Below the pieces are notes generated by a model. It was not told where the DNA came from. It did not search any database and saw only the letters and a list, made by a program, of their open reading frames with translations. DNA of 64,000 bases from Pseudolysobacter antarcticus. GTDB lineage: Bacteria; Pseudomonadota; Gammaproteobacteria; Xanthomonadales; Rhodanobacteraceae. The stretch is from contig NZ_CP035704.1 of assembly GCF_004168365.1 (NCBI RefSeq), positions 2,914,001 to 2,978,000 on the forward strand, in the 5' to 3' direction. The position numbers were made by a program, and so were the translations under genes. This document shows, piece by piece, positions 45,101 to 51,783 of this stretch (position 1 is its first letter; each line of letters begins with the position of its first letter).

Positions 45101-46174
45101 ATCACCGCGTTATTGCCGCAACTCGGCCTGGCCAAGTCGCTCGCCAGCAGCACGCAAGATGCGGTCAACCACAGCAAGTTCCATCTGAGTTTCGTGCTGG
45201 CCGCGAGCAATTCCGGCAATGCGGATTTGAGCAATGTGCAGATCGTCGACAACCTCGCAACTGCGTTTGCAGGCGCAACCTCATTCCAAGTCGTCAGCGT
45301 GTCGGCCACTAATACCTTGCTCGCAAATGCGGCGTACGACGGCAATGCCGATAGCAACCTGCTCGCTGCAGGCAGCACGCTGGCGATTGGCGCGTCGAGC
45401 ACGGTCACGGTAAATGTCGATATCGTGGTCGATACGCTGCGTACGTTTGCCAACACCGCCACCATCACGGGCACCGCACCGGGCAATACGCCGGTGAGTG
45501 ATACCTCGCAGAATGGCGCGGATCCTGATCCGGATCACGATGGCAATCCGGGCAACAACGGCGATCCGACCCCCGTCGTATTGCCGCCGTTGCAGGCGCA
45601 GATCGGCATCGCCAAACACCTCATCGGCATCGGTCAGACGGATCCCAATAGCAACACGTATTTGCTGAACTTCGGGTTCAATGTGACCAACCCGGGCAAT
45701 GTCGATCTGAGCAATGTGCAGGTGCTGGATGATCTGTCGGTCGCGCTGGCTGGAGCAACGGCGTTCCACGTCACAGCCGTCACGGCAAGTGGCAGCCTTG
45801 TCGCGAATGCCAATTACAACGGCACCTCGGATACCAATCTGCTGGCGGCTAGCAGTACGCTGCCGGCCTACAGCGCGGCGACGATCACGCTGCAGGTGCA
45901 AATCACCGTGGGCACGGTACGCACGTTCAGCAATACATCCACGGCGATCGGCACGCCACCGAGCGGGCCGCCGATTTCGGATACGTCGCAGGATGGCAGC
46001 GATCCCGATCCCGATCACGATGGCAATCCGGGTAATAACGGTACGCCAACGCCAGTCCTGATCCCGCTGACGCCAGCGGCAATCCCGGCGCTCGGCAACT
46101 CGGCCACACTGTTGTTGATCTTGCTCATGATGGCATTTGCGAGCATCACGATCGCTCGTCGCTTCCGCGCGTAA
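39194..46174 (+). CDS. Giant modular surface protein: DUF11, SdrD-B, GEVED-like modules and IPTL-type anchor
   Basis: 2326 residues. Signal peptide about 1-27. Residues about 28-860 are DUF11/isopeptide-type beta modules (repeated DLLPVDL, FIDTLPLQF, IDILPVV strands). Three SdrD-B-like modules begin near 862, 992 and 1128 (LGDxVWxDxNxDGIQN). Four modules beginning DYGDAPD/DFGDAPD and ending DGEVEDY lie near 1289, 1472, 1641 and 1802, each with Asp-rich calcium-like loops. Two DUF11 repeats follow, each closed by DPDPDHDGNPGNNG. The C-terminus PAAIPALGNSATLLLILLMM plus RRFRA resembles an IPTL-CTERM sorting signal. GGGG precedes the ATG. Probably a cell-surface adhesin or matrix protein; an ECF sigma gene follows the terminator. 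Confidence 0.9.
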   Translation: MRNSFWRGFCLAAVVFTAAFSLAAHAQSLTKSAILVDAGNTKQAGQAFAYRLTYNCSSTAGPCLNAQAVDLLPAEVQFISSVPASPTGDVAAINVTPNFGGSGRTRVQFVMISPLPAGNSGDLQVNVRFPNGTTPDGTTATNTADGINLGASPGTITTPPVVVTAKASVQVTLAKSLLTSPANLDLPESYRLRISVTSNSNGSLNLTALGPVVDTLPTGTVFNGATPAADCQPGCVGTTPATVTWTSPCSLPLTPGTNCDIQVNVTFPSATFTSGTNVTNSFTADGTPLGQPPQNFGIGTVTHPVTTFVPSPGAGFSKGINGNSPNPPTLNQTFSYELNATNSGNVPLDSTVFIDTLPLQFQLASVTTGSYNSLADFAAGVGVRVSYEKNTAPAVFTLWGSSPNATTSTTLTSPPPGLGAGEYVTRIKWELGQSQPGMSTNARPQITGKIINPGNNGAPVAIGNTIQNCADFSAVYTAGPTNVPHNSCNSFTLSGPFVQLNPAKDNLSGAGPFNPGQTVSWRLRVRSDARSSDAAPLEGLIASDLLPVDLNFASWTFDDQGTGLPAPQVFQQIPNFAGSGRTLLRWKWNPGSGNLGVNQQVWINISTTIRIGAAFGALSNTFDLGNHSPGLAQRCSGSSAVDTQDLDGDGSTTNTQCTATTSVNVAAIAQLISSKTIQGTCDGGSVSTSAGSLIGGALKYKLHVQNPGTEPMQNFVMIDILPVVGDTGVRDTTPRGSLWTPLLTAPISPPPGTIISYSTSSNPCRGEVGGPTTSCDAPNWSTTAPDPITSVRSFKVEFGARVVQPSDTIDFFFSMVTPGNVPAGANAYNSFAYQADRADGLGSLAAEPQKVGIALGNCDSAALGDFVWVDVNKDGIQNDGPTGLNGVYVRLFTPGADGIPRTIDDVPVSSTITANGPTGAPGWYRFPGLAAGNYYVCVTPPPTFVFTTPHIGSSALDSDIDPNTQCTAPIALVANQDFPDLDAGLVATQLAALGDYVWFDRNGDGIQNESPSDGANGVTVKLFADNGNGNSEPASDALVATTVTADDVYGRPGYYHFDGLVPGLHYFVQFLKPASATAFTTPSAGGDTTLDSNARLADGATVEVVLAPGEYNHSIDAGLITASGGLSLGDQVWADSNNNGIYEPQSGEAGIDGVRLNLYLDANNNGKPDTSEYIATTSTATVNGFAGRYRFSKLAAGNYIVVVDPSNFINGGALFGLATSTGNDPAPDPDDDVNGDDNGTTVGALVMSLPITLTANGEPTSEDGDANTNLTLDFGFISTSPAVTAYYDYGDAPDFGTVGPGSYNTTALNNGPSHKLGVANAPWLGACVDADNGLQNNVAATADDALANVFTSGTCAQPGHDEDGVTFSDPLVQGSSAAFSVTAGGPVACVLNAWVDWNGDGIFGNSPGEQIATNLSVPTGAPTILSPAVPANALAGFTYARFRCSTAIGLGPTGPAPDGEVEDYRVRVQGFDFGDAPDTYGTLLASNGARHLVDLSNNPLRLGQCIDIESDGHPSVNADGDNSAIGQGFGLCFDDEDGIQFTVPPVACNQASLEVTASAAGKLDAWLDFDHNGTFDATDKIFSNVAVVAGVQTLNFNVPCSAAQGKTYARFRLSSAGGLNATGLAQDGEVEDYAVNVGVNDFGDAPDTYGTLLASNGAHHVVLPGFSLGATVDGEPDGQPSVNADGDGADEDGVTFSGPFNACSSNSLSISLTNTAGIATPTLDAWIDFDHDGHFDNPRDRVATGLALVSGANTLTLNVPCDVKPGVSYARFRLSSAGIATPTGLALDGEVEDYKVQLQSLDFGDAPDSFGTLLATDGARHLVDPTTSLYLGKCVDTEADGAPSTGATGDNTSAGTGGAGTCTQAGHDEDGVVFNGSMQACGTGAVTVTANAAGKLDAWIDFNGNGQFDAAENIFASTTLVAGSNSLSYAVPCSAVAGTRYARFRLSSAGGLGPHGLAPDGEVEDYAVAITALLPQLGLAKSLASSTQDAVNHSKFHLSFVLAASNSGNADLSNVQIVDNLATAFAGATSFQVVSVSATNTLLANAAYDGNADSNLLAAGSTLAIGASSTVTVNVDIVVDTLRTFANTATITGTAPGNTPVSDTSQNGADPDPDHDGNPGNNGDPTPVVLPPLQAQIGIAKHLIGIGQTDPNSNTYLLNFGFNVTNPGNVDLSNVQVLDDLSVALAGATAFHVTAVTASGSLVANANYNGTSDTNLLAASSTLPAYSAATITLQVQITVGTVRTFSNTSTAIGTPPSGPPISDTSQDGSDPDPDHDGNPGNNGTPTPVLIPLTPAAIPALGNSATLLLILLMMAFASITIARRFRA
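43609..45110 (+). repeat. Three near-identical GEVED-type module repeats at DNA level
   Basis: GATTTCGGCGATGCGCCGGA recurs at about 43609, 44117 and 44599 at the start of successive modules, and the first two copies continue nearly identical for about 45 bases. Each module ends in a GATGGCGAAGT-type tract encoding DGEVED. A fourth, more diverged copy starts near 43060. The pattern indicates module duplication. Confidence 0.75.
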
Positions 46175-46193
46175 AACCGCGATGTAATCAATC

Positions 46194-46225
46194 AAGCGGA
46201 GTCCATTCGGGCTCCGCTTTTTTTT
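46194..46225 (+). terminator. Rho-independent terminator after the giant surface protein gene
   Basis: AAGCGGAGTCC and GGGCTCCGCTT pair over about 11 positions with one G-T pair and an ATTC loop, followed by eight T residues. It is 20 bases after the stop codon. Confidence 0.9.
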
Positions 46226-46351
46226 GCACTTTTTTTTGTGGCGCGAAATCCGCACCTTACGCGCAGGGTGAGCAGTACCCAATAATCTGTGACTTTTTCC
46301 GCGCTGCCGCGAATCATGGCAGCAACACCAACGGATAAAATTGTCACAGCC

Positions 46352-46879
46352 ATGAAACTGCAGGATTTACCACTGACGATGGACACGGCCACGCTGCAAC
46401 ACCGATTTCAGACGCTGCTCGAACAGCATCGCAAGATCGTGTTCAAGGTCGCCAATACCTACTGTCGGCATGGCGAAGATCGCCGCGATGTATCGCAGGA
46501 AATCTGCGCACAACTGTGGAAAGCCTTTCCCGATTACGACGAGCAACGTGCATTTTCGACCTGGATGTATCGCATCGCATTGAACGTCGCGATCTCGTTC
46601 GTGCGCAGCAACATCCAACGCGAGCGACATGCGATCGAGCTCGACGAAAGCATCGATATCGCGATCGACGACAGCACACGCGTACATGAAACCGACGAAA
46701 ACGTGCGCGCGCTGCAAGCCTTTATCGAGCAGCAGGATCCACTGCATCGCGCGCTGTTGCTGCTGTATCTGGAGGAGCGCAGCTATCGCAATATTGCCGA
46801 GATTCTCGGCATCAGCGAAACCAATGTCGCGACCAAGATCAATCGACTGAAACAACGCATCCGCGAGCACATCGCGTGA
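46352..46879 (+). CDS. ECF-family RNA polymerase sigma factor
   Basis: About 175 residues. Region 2: FKVANTYCRHGEDRRDVSQEICAQLWKAF and FSTWMYRIALNVAISFVR; region 4: ALLLLYLEERSYRNIAEILGISETNVATKINRLKQRIREH, a complete helix-turn-helix. The start is uncertain: ATG 46352 (MKLQDL) or ATG 46379 (MDTATL, with CAGGA upstream); the domain begins after both. The downstream membrane-protein gene starts 30 bases after the stop and is a likely anti-sigma or sensor partner. The giant surface protein gene lies directly upstream behind a strong terminator. Confidence 0.9.
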   Translation: MKLQDLPLTMDTATLQHRFQTLLEQHRKIVFKVANTYCRHGEDRRDVSQEICAQLWKAFPDYDEQRAFSTWMYRIALNVAISFVRSNIQRERHAIELDESIDIAIDDSTRVHETDENVRALQAFIEQQDPLHRALLLLYLEERSYRNIAEILGISETNVATKINRLKQRIREHIA

Positions 46880-46908
46880 ATCATCCCACCATTACTGGAG
46901 CAGATTTC

Positions 46909-47562
46909 ATGGAACTTGACGATATGAAAACCGCGTGGCTTACGCTAGACCGCCGCCTCGAAACGCAGGCTGCGCTGAGCCTGCAAATGTACACGAAAAA
47001 CAAACTCGACAAGGCGCGTCATCGCCTGCGTCCGCTGGTCTGGGGACAGGCATTGCAGATGATCGTCGGTGCGTTGATCGCGCTTTGGGCTGCGGGGTTT
47101 TGGAGTCAGCATCGTGATGTACCGCACCTGCTGATTGCAGGACTGATCGTGCATATCTACGGTATCGCGATGATTCTGTTCGGCGCCGCGATGCAAGCAA
47201 TGATTGCTCGCATCGACTACGCCGCACCGGTGCTGCTGATCCAACGCCAACTCGCCCAGTTGCGCAAGGTCTATGTGCGTGGCGGCTTGTTGATCGGCCT
47301 GCCGTGGTGGCTGATCTGGATGCCGTTCATAGAAATATTCTTCAAGTCGAAATTCGACACCGACCTGTTTCTCAACGCGCCGGAACTACTGACGATCGGC
47401 ACCGGTATCGGCATCGTCGGACTGCTGCTGACTTATGGCGGGTACCGCTGGATCGCGACGCGCCCCACCATTGCGAAGCGCGTCGAACACGGCGCCGCGG
47501 GAGTCAGCCTCAACAAGGCGCAGAGTTATCTCGATCAGATTACGCAGTTTGAGCAAGAATGA
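46909..47562 (+). CDS. Four-helix membrane protein, possible partner of the ECF sigma factor
   Basis: 217 residues from ATG 46909, which has GGAGCAG upstream (a GTG 11 codons earlier overlaps the sigma stop). The first 45 residues are a soluble, charged helix (ELDDMKTAWLTLDRRLETQ...KNKLDKARHRLR), followed by four hydrophobic segments (about 50-68, 75-98, 125-145 and 160-182) and a short C-terminal tail. No zinc-type anti-sigma motif (HxxxCxxC) is present. Its place directly after an ECF gene suggests membrane-linked control of the sigma factor, but that is inference only. Confidence 0.8.
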   Translation: MELDDMKTAWLTLDRRLETQAALSLQMYTKNKLDKARHRLRPLVWGQALQMIVGALIALWAAGFWSQHRDVPHLLIAGLIVHIYGIAMILFGAAMQAMIARIDYAAPVLLIQRQLAQLRKVYVRGGLLIGLPWWLIWMPFIEIFFKSKFDTDLFLNAPELLTIGTGIGIVGLLLTYGGYRWIATRPTIAKRVEHGAAGVSLNKAQSYLDQITQFEQE

Positions 47563-47625
47563 TTGTGGCAAACCAACGTTGCCACAATCACTTGGGCAGC
47601 AGGAGCGACAACACACTCCTGCTGC
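47560..47625. terminator. Two adjacent perfect hairpins between convergent genes
   Basis: Hairpin one: TGATTGTGGCAA (47560-47571, containing the stop codon of the membrane protein) with its exact complement at 47579-47590. Hairpin two: GCAGCAGGAG (47596-47605) with CTCCTGCTGC (47616-47625). Neither has a T-run, but both lie exactly between two converging stop codons and probably block read-through in both directions. Confidence 0.6.
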
Positions 47626-47634
47626 GGCTGCAGG

Positions 47635-48180
47635 CTAAGCTTGACGGCGTTTGTTTACCGCAGTGAGCGCCACCGCGCCGCCGACTGCCAGCAGCAACGC
47701 CATCAGACTCATTCCCCATGTGCTAATCGAGGGCAACTGGCTGACCGTACCGCAAGAGGCAGTCAAGGTGACGGTGCCTGATCCGGAATCAAAATAATAA
47801 CCAGCGCCAAGCGCTCCACTGGGCGGAACCGGATTAGTCACGGTGTAGGTCAGGGTTCCAGGAACGCTGGCCGGACCTGCATAAGTCACGACACCGGCGC
47901 CATCGCCAACGATGCGAAAGCTACCCGTACCCGGCCCGCTGACACTGATCGTGTAGGAGTCATTCAATTGCGGCAAACCTATTATTCCATTGGTAGCGCC
48001 AGGCGCAGCGGTGAAGGTAGCCGACAAGCTGCTGAATGCCGCGCAGGTACTCTGAGGGGAGCCGCCATTGGGTGTCGGCGAAGCGTTAGTCCATCCCACT
48101 GCAGGCTGCGAGGCAGCAAGCGCGCCGCCGGCGACCAGCGCTGAAGTAAAAAGACCCGATAGCAGATAGCGTTTTATCAT
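47635..48180 (-). CDS. Small exported protein with IPTL-CTERM anchor
   Basis: 181 residues: signal peptide (about 1-22), a Ser/Thr/Gly-rich extracellular part of about 120 residues with two cysteines that could pair (STCAAF and ASCGTV), then LPSISTWGMSLMALLLAVGG and a basic tail KRRQA. The last element fits the IPTL-CTERM sorting signal (motif, membrane helix, basic end). GGGGAAA precedes the ATG. It is convergent with the ECF/membrane-protein pair and may be a surface protein handled by the same sorting route as the giant protein. Confidence 0.82.
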   Translation of the reverse strand: MIKRYLLSGLFTSALVAGGALAASQPAVGWTNASPTPNGGSPQSTCAAFSSLSATFTAAPGATNGIIGLPQLNDSYTISVSGPGTGSFRIVGDGAGVVTYAGPASVPGTLTYTVTNPVPPSGALGAGYYFDSGSGTVTLTASCGTVSQLPSISTWGMSLMALLLAVGGAVALTAVNKRRQA

Positions 48181-48444
48181 TTGATTTCCCCAAATTGACG
48201 AATGAATCCCCTTGAGTTTGCAGTATCACAGCCTGGCTTTTTGCGGTCAATCTGGCTTGCAAGGATCTGCCTCGCGAAGCGTAAAATACTATGACGAAAG
48301 CAAAAATCCCGGAAGCCGAGGTCGCCTGCGCTTGTCATTGACCAGCTTCGTTGTTGAAAAGCGCCTCAGCGCAGGCAGAAATGACGGCTTTCGCGTGACA
48401 TTACAGTAAATTATTTGTGGTGGAACAACGCGTCTGTCGGTAGC
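48181..48444. other. Intergenic region upstream of the ccm operon, with a repeat-like inverted motif
   Basis: 264 bases between divergent genes. GCCTGCGCT (48324-48332) and AGCGCAGGC (48368-48376) are exact inverted copies 35 bases apart, next to GTCATT and AATGAC. The combination CCTGCGC/GCAGG plus GTCATT/AATGAC resembles interspersed REP-like elements of xanthomonads. No ccm promoter is obvious. Confidence 0.4.
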
Positions 48445-49098
48445 ATGTCGGCGCTTATGCCACACATCGATCCGCCTCTGTCCCCGCCCCTGCTTGAAGC
48501 ACGCGCCTTGCGTTTTCTACGCAACGACGAGCCGATTTTCGGCCCGCTGGATTTTGTCATGCATGCCGGCGAAATCGTGCTGATCGAAGGCGATAACGGC
48601 GCGGGAAAAACGACGCTACTGAAAGTTTTGTCCGGCCTGCTGCCGCCGAGCGATGGCGAGATTCGTCTGCATGGCGATCCGCTGACTCTCGCAAAACTAT
48701 CGCATCAGGTGGCGCTGCTAGGGCATTTGCTCGGCCTCAAACTCGAACTCTCGGCGCTGGAAAATCTGGCGTTTGCGATCGGCCTCGGCGGTTTGCGTCC
48801 GCGCCTGTCGCCGACCACCGCACTCGCAGGTGTCGGCCTGCAAGGTTTCGAAGAAGTTCCGGTGCGCTTGCTCTCGGCCGGACAACGCAAACGCGTCGCC
48901 CTCGCCCGCCTGCTACTCGTCCCGGCCTCATTGTGGTTGCTCGATGAACCTTACGCCAACCTCGATCGCGACGGCATCGAGCTGGTCAATCGCCTGCTCG
49001 ACCGGCATGCACGCGAAGGCGGCGCCGCACTGCTGACGAGTCACGGCGCGTATGCCTACACGTCCGGCACGCCGCGCCGCATAAAGTTGCGGCATTGA
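48445..49098 (+). CDS. ccmA: Cytochrome c maturation ATP-binding protein CcmA
   Basis: 217-residue ABC ATPase that releases haem-loaded CcmE from CcmC and CcmD with CcmB. Walker [10 protein letters not shown], signature [15 protein letters not shown] (the S-A-G-Q variant usual in CcmA), Walker B SLWLLDEP and H-switch TSHGAY. The start is ATG 48445; a second ATG four codons later is possible. First gene of a tightly packed operon ccmABCDEFGHI in which most neighbours overlap by 1-8 bases. Confidence 0.95.
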   Translation: MSALMPHIDPPLSPPLLEARALRFLRNDEPIFGPLDFVMHAGEIVLIEGDNGAGKTTLLKVLSGLLPPSDGEIRLHGDPLTLAKLSHQVALLGHLLGLKLELSALENLAFAIGLGGLRPRLSPTTALAGVGLQGFEEVPVRLLSAGQRKRVALARLLLVPASLWLLDEPYANLDRDGIELVNRLLDRHAREGGAALLTSHGAYAYTSGTPRRIKLRH

Positions 49099-49781
49099 TG
49101 CGCCCGGGCTCGACTTCCGCCGCTTGTGCCGCGCTCATAAAACGCGATCTGCTGCTGGTATGGCGGCGACGCGGTGACGCGCTCAATCCGGTGCTGTTTG
49201 CGATCATGGTGGCAAGTCTGTTTCCGTTCGCGCTCGGCCCGGAGCCAGAGCAACTCGCGCGTATCGCCTCGGGCGTAATTCTGGTCGCGCTGCTGTTGTC
49301 CGGATTGCTCACGCTTGATGCGTTGTTTCGCAGCGATCTCGAAGACGGCTCGCTGGAACAACTGGTGCTCGCGCCACAGCCGTTGTCTCTGCTGCTCGGC
49401 TGCAAGATTCTGGTGCATTGGCTGACCACCGCACTGCCGCTGATCGTGGTCACACCGTTGCTGGCGCAACTGCTGCATTTGCCGGAAAATGTGCTGCCGG
49501 TTTTGCTCATGACTTTATTGCTCTCGACGCCATTGCTGAGCCTGATCGGCGCGATGTGCGTGGCGCTGACGGTCGGCATGCGTCGCTCTGGTATGCTTTT
49601 GTCATTGCTGGTGTTGCCGCTGTATGTGCCGGTGCTGATATTCGCCGCCGGTGCGTGCAGCGCGGTACAAGCCGGATTGCCGCACACGGCGCCATTATTG
49701 TGGCTAGGCGCGGGCTTGAGCTTGAGCCTGGTGCTGGCACCGCTGGCGAGCGCTGCGGCGCTGAAAATCTCGCTATCCTGA
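49098..49781 (+). CDS. ccmB: Haem exporter membrane subunit CcmB
   Basis: 227 residues with six predicted membrane helices. N-terminal ALIKRDLLLVWRRRGDALNP and DLEDGSLEQLVLAPQP are CcmB signatures. It forms the transmembrane part of the CcmAB complex that hydrolyses ATP to free holo-CcmE. ATG 49098 overlaps the ccmA stop (TGATG). Confidence 0.95.
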   Translation: MRPGSTSAACAALIKRDLLLVWRRRGDALNPVLFAIMVASLFPFALGPEPEQLARIASGVILVALLLSGLLTLDALFRSDLEDGSLEQLVLAPQPLSLLLGCKILVHWLTTALPLIVVTPLLAQLLHLPENVLPVLLMTLLLSTPLLSLIGAMCVALTVGMRRSGMLLSLLVLPLYVPVLIFAAGACSAVQAGLPHTAPLLWLGAGLSLSLVLAPLASAAALKISLS

Positions 49782-49797
49782 TCATCCAGAGTTTGCC

Positions 49798-50307
49798 ATG
49801 ATACGTATTGCTAAAATAATTTCCGGCATATTCTGCATCTGTTTTTTTAGCGTTATAACGCAGGCCAAATGCATTCAGGGCGACGGTGTCGATTTCGCCA
49901 AGGCATTTTATGAAAAACATCAGGATTTTTATTACGCCGATTCTGCCGCAATAAAAGATCTGCTCGCACCGCGTTTGCTCGCAACCCTCGAAAAAGATCA
50001 CAAATGTAGCGATGGCGAGATTTGCGCGATCGAGTCCAATCCGTGGACCAGCGCGCAGGATGGCGAGATCGGCAAACCAATCGATTTCAAACTTTCCAGC
50101 AGCAGTGCCAACGCAGCATCAGTGCGCATGAGTTACATGCTTGAACTCGGCAAGACCAAAAAATTGCCACAATCGGCCGAACTGAAACTCGAACGCAATG
50201 CGCCGAGTTCATGCTGGACGGTGGCTGACCTGATCACACCGCGCGACGGTTCGTTGCGCGACTACATTGAAAAATGGCACAAAGAATATAGCGATGCACA
50301 GAAGTAG
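49798..50307 (+). CDS. Exported protein of unknown function inside the ccm operon
   Basis: 169 residues with a signal peptide (about 1-23, ending ITQA) and cysteines at KCIQG, HKCSDG, EICAIE and SSCWTV. The pattern VDFAKAFYEKHQDFY near the start and a beta-rich second half resemble DUF3828-like proteins (uncertain). Codons are less GC-rich than in ccmB and ccmC. It lies between ccmB (16 bases) and ccmC (60 bases), where no gene is expected, so it is probably an insertion; whether it helps cytochrome c maturation is unknown. Confidence 0.75.
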   Translation: MIRIAKIISGIFCICFFSVITQAKCIQGDGVDFAKAFYEKHQDFYYADSAAIKDLLAPRLLATLEKDHKCSDGEICAIESNPWTSAQDGEIGKPIDFKLSSSSANAASVRMSYMLELGKTKKLPQSAELKLERNAPSSCWTVADLITPRDGSLRDYIEKWHKEYSDAQK

Positions 50308-50367
50308 ACTGCATCGCGCCGCCGCGTCGCCAACCCGCTCAGCGCTCATGTCGCGATCAATACGCCA

Positions 50368-51156
50368 ATGAATTTTCTTGCCCTCTGGTTCCACAAAATG
50401 GGTTCGCCGCCCACGTTCTACCGCATCGCCGGGCGCGTGTTGCCGTGGCTATATGTGGTCACGCTCGTACTCGCGGCGTGGGGCATGTACGACGGCCTGT
50501 TTCTGGCGCCGGCGGATTACCAGCAAGGCGATTCATATCGCATCATGTTCGTGCATGTGCCGTGCGCGTGGATGAGCCTGTTCGCGTATGGATTCATGGC
50601 GCTGAACGGTTTTATCGCACTGGTCTGGCGCATCAAGCTCAGCGAAGTTCTGGCGATGGCGAGCGCGCCGGTCGGCGCCGCATTCACCTTCATCACGCTG
50701 CTCACCGGATCACTCTGGGGCAAGCCGATGTGGGGCACGTGGTGGACTTGGGATGCACGCCTCACTTCCGAACTCGTACTGCTGTTTTTGTACCTCGGCG
50801 TGCTCGGTTTGTACAACGCGATCGAGGATAAACGACAGGCCGCACGCGCAGCGGCGTTTCTCGCGTTGATCGGTGTGGTCAATGTACCTATCGTGCATTT
50901 TTCGGTGCAATGGTGGAATACGCTGCATCAAGGTTCGACCGTGCGTTTGTTCGGTCCGTCGCATATCGATGCGAGCATGCTCGCGCCGTTGCTACTGATG
51001 GCCGCAGCGACCCATTTGTATTTTTTCGCGAGTCTGCTGGCACGTTCGCGCGTGGCATTGATTGAACTCGAATCGGGCAAGGATTGGGTGCGTCAACTGG
51101 TGCAGCCGGCCGCATCGAACGCCGGCGAAATTTCCGAGGAGCGTGGCAATGTCTGA
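50368..51156 (+). CDS. ccmC: Haem lyase component CcmC
   Basis: 262 residues, six membrane helices, with the tryptophan-rich periplasmic haem-binding motif WGKPMWGTWWTWDARLTSEL (about residues 113-132) and conserved His residues in FVHVPCAW and IVHFSVQWW. CcmC loads haem onto CcmE. ATG 50368 lacks a good ribosome binding site, perhaps reflecting the insertion of the gene before it. Its end overlaps ccmD by 8 bases. Confidence 0.96.
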   Translation: MNFLALWFHKMGSPPTFYRIAGRVLPWLYVVTLVLAAWGMYDGLFLAPADYQQGDSYRIMFVHVPCAWMSLFAYGFMALNGFIALVWRIKLSEVLAMASAPVGAAFTFITLLTGSLWGKPMWGTWWTWDARLTSELVLLFLYLGVLGLYNAIEDKRQAARAAAFLALIGVVNVPIVHFSVQWWNTLHQGSTVRLFGPSHIDASMLAPLLLMAAATHLYFFASLLARSRVALIELESGKDWVRQLVQPAASNAGEISEERGNV

Positions 51157-51322
51157 TGTGCTCGCGATGGGCGGTTATGGCAACTACGTCTGGATTTCGT
51201 ATGCGCTGTTCGTCTTCGTATTGCTGCTCGATGCGCTCGTACCGCTGCTGTATCGACGCCAATTGTTGATCCGTTTGCGCGGCCAGTTCCGACGCCAACA
51301 AGCGCGCAGAAATACACCATGA
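51149..51322 (+). CDS. ccmD: Haem exporter small subunit CcmD
   Basis: 57 residues, one membrane helix: MSDVLAMGGYGNYVWISYAL followed by a basic, Arg/Gln-rich tail (RRQLLIRLRGQFRRQQARRN), the standard CcmD form. It is needed to release holo-CcmE from CcmABC. ATG 51149 follows GAGGAGCG within the end of ccmC; the stop overlaps ccmE. Confidence 0.93.
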   Translation: MSDVLAMGGYGNYVWISYALFVFVLLLDALVPLLYRRQLLIRLRGQFRRQQARRNTP

Positions 51323-51783
51323 CGCCGACCCGCAAACGTCGATTGATCGTTATCAGCCTCGTCCTCGGCGCGGTCTGTGTTGCCACAGGTTTGACCGTGA
51401 TGGCGCTGCAGGAAAACATGACGTATCTGTATTCGCCAAGCGAAATCCGCGCCCAGCATTTGCCGAACGGCGCGAACTTCCGCCTCGGCGGTGTGGTGCT
51501 GGAAAATTCGCTGCAGCGCGATACGTCATCGCTGAAAATCGACTTCGTCGTGACTGATCGCTTCAACACCCAAGCGGTCGAATACACCGGCATCCTGCCC
51601 GACCTGTTCCGCGAAGGCCAAAGCATCATCGCGCAAGGCAAGATCGATACAAACGGAAAATTCGTCGCAACCCAAGTGCTCGCCAAACACGACGAAACCT
51701 ATATGCCTAAAGAAGTCGCCGATGCCATCGCCAAAGCCAAGACCGCGAATGCCGCAGCTGGAAAACCGAGTGGCGCGCAATGA
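51319..51783 (+). CDS. ccmE: Haem chaperone CcmE
   Basis: 154 residues: basic N-terminus, one membrane helix (about 9-29) and a periplasmic OB-fold barrel. The covalent haem histidine is H124 in LAKHDETYMP, followed by Y128, the CcmE hallmark; FRLGGVV and FREGQSIIAQG are family strands. It carries haem from CcmC to CcmF/H. Overlaps ccmD (ATGA) and ccmF. Confidence 0.97.
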   Translation: MTPTRKRRLIVISLVLGAVCVATGLTVMALQENMTYLYSPSEIRAQHLPNGANFRLGGVVLENSLQRDTSSLKIDFVVTDRFNTQAVEYTGILPDLFREGQSIIAQGKIDTNGKFVATQVLAKHDETYMPKEVADAIAKAKTANAAAGKPSGAQ

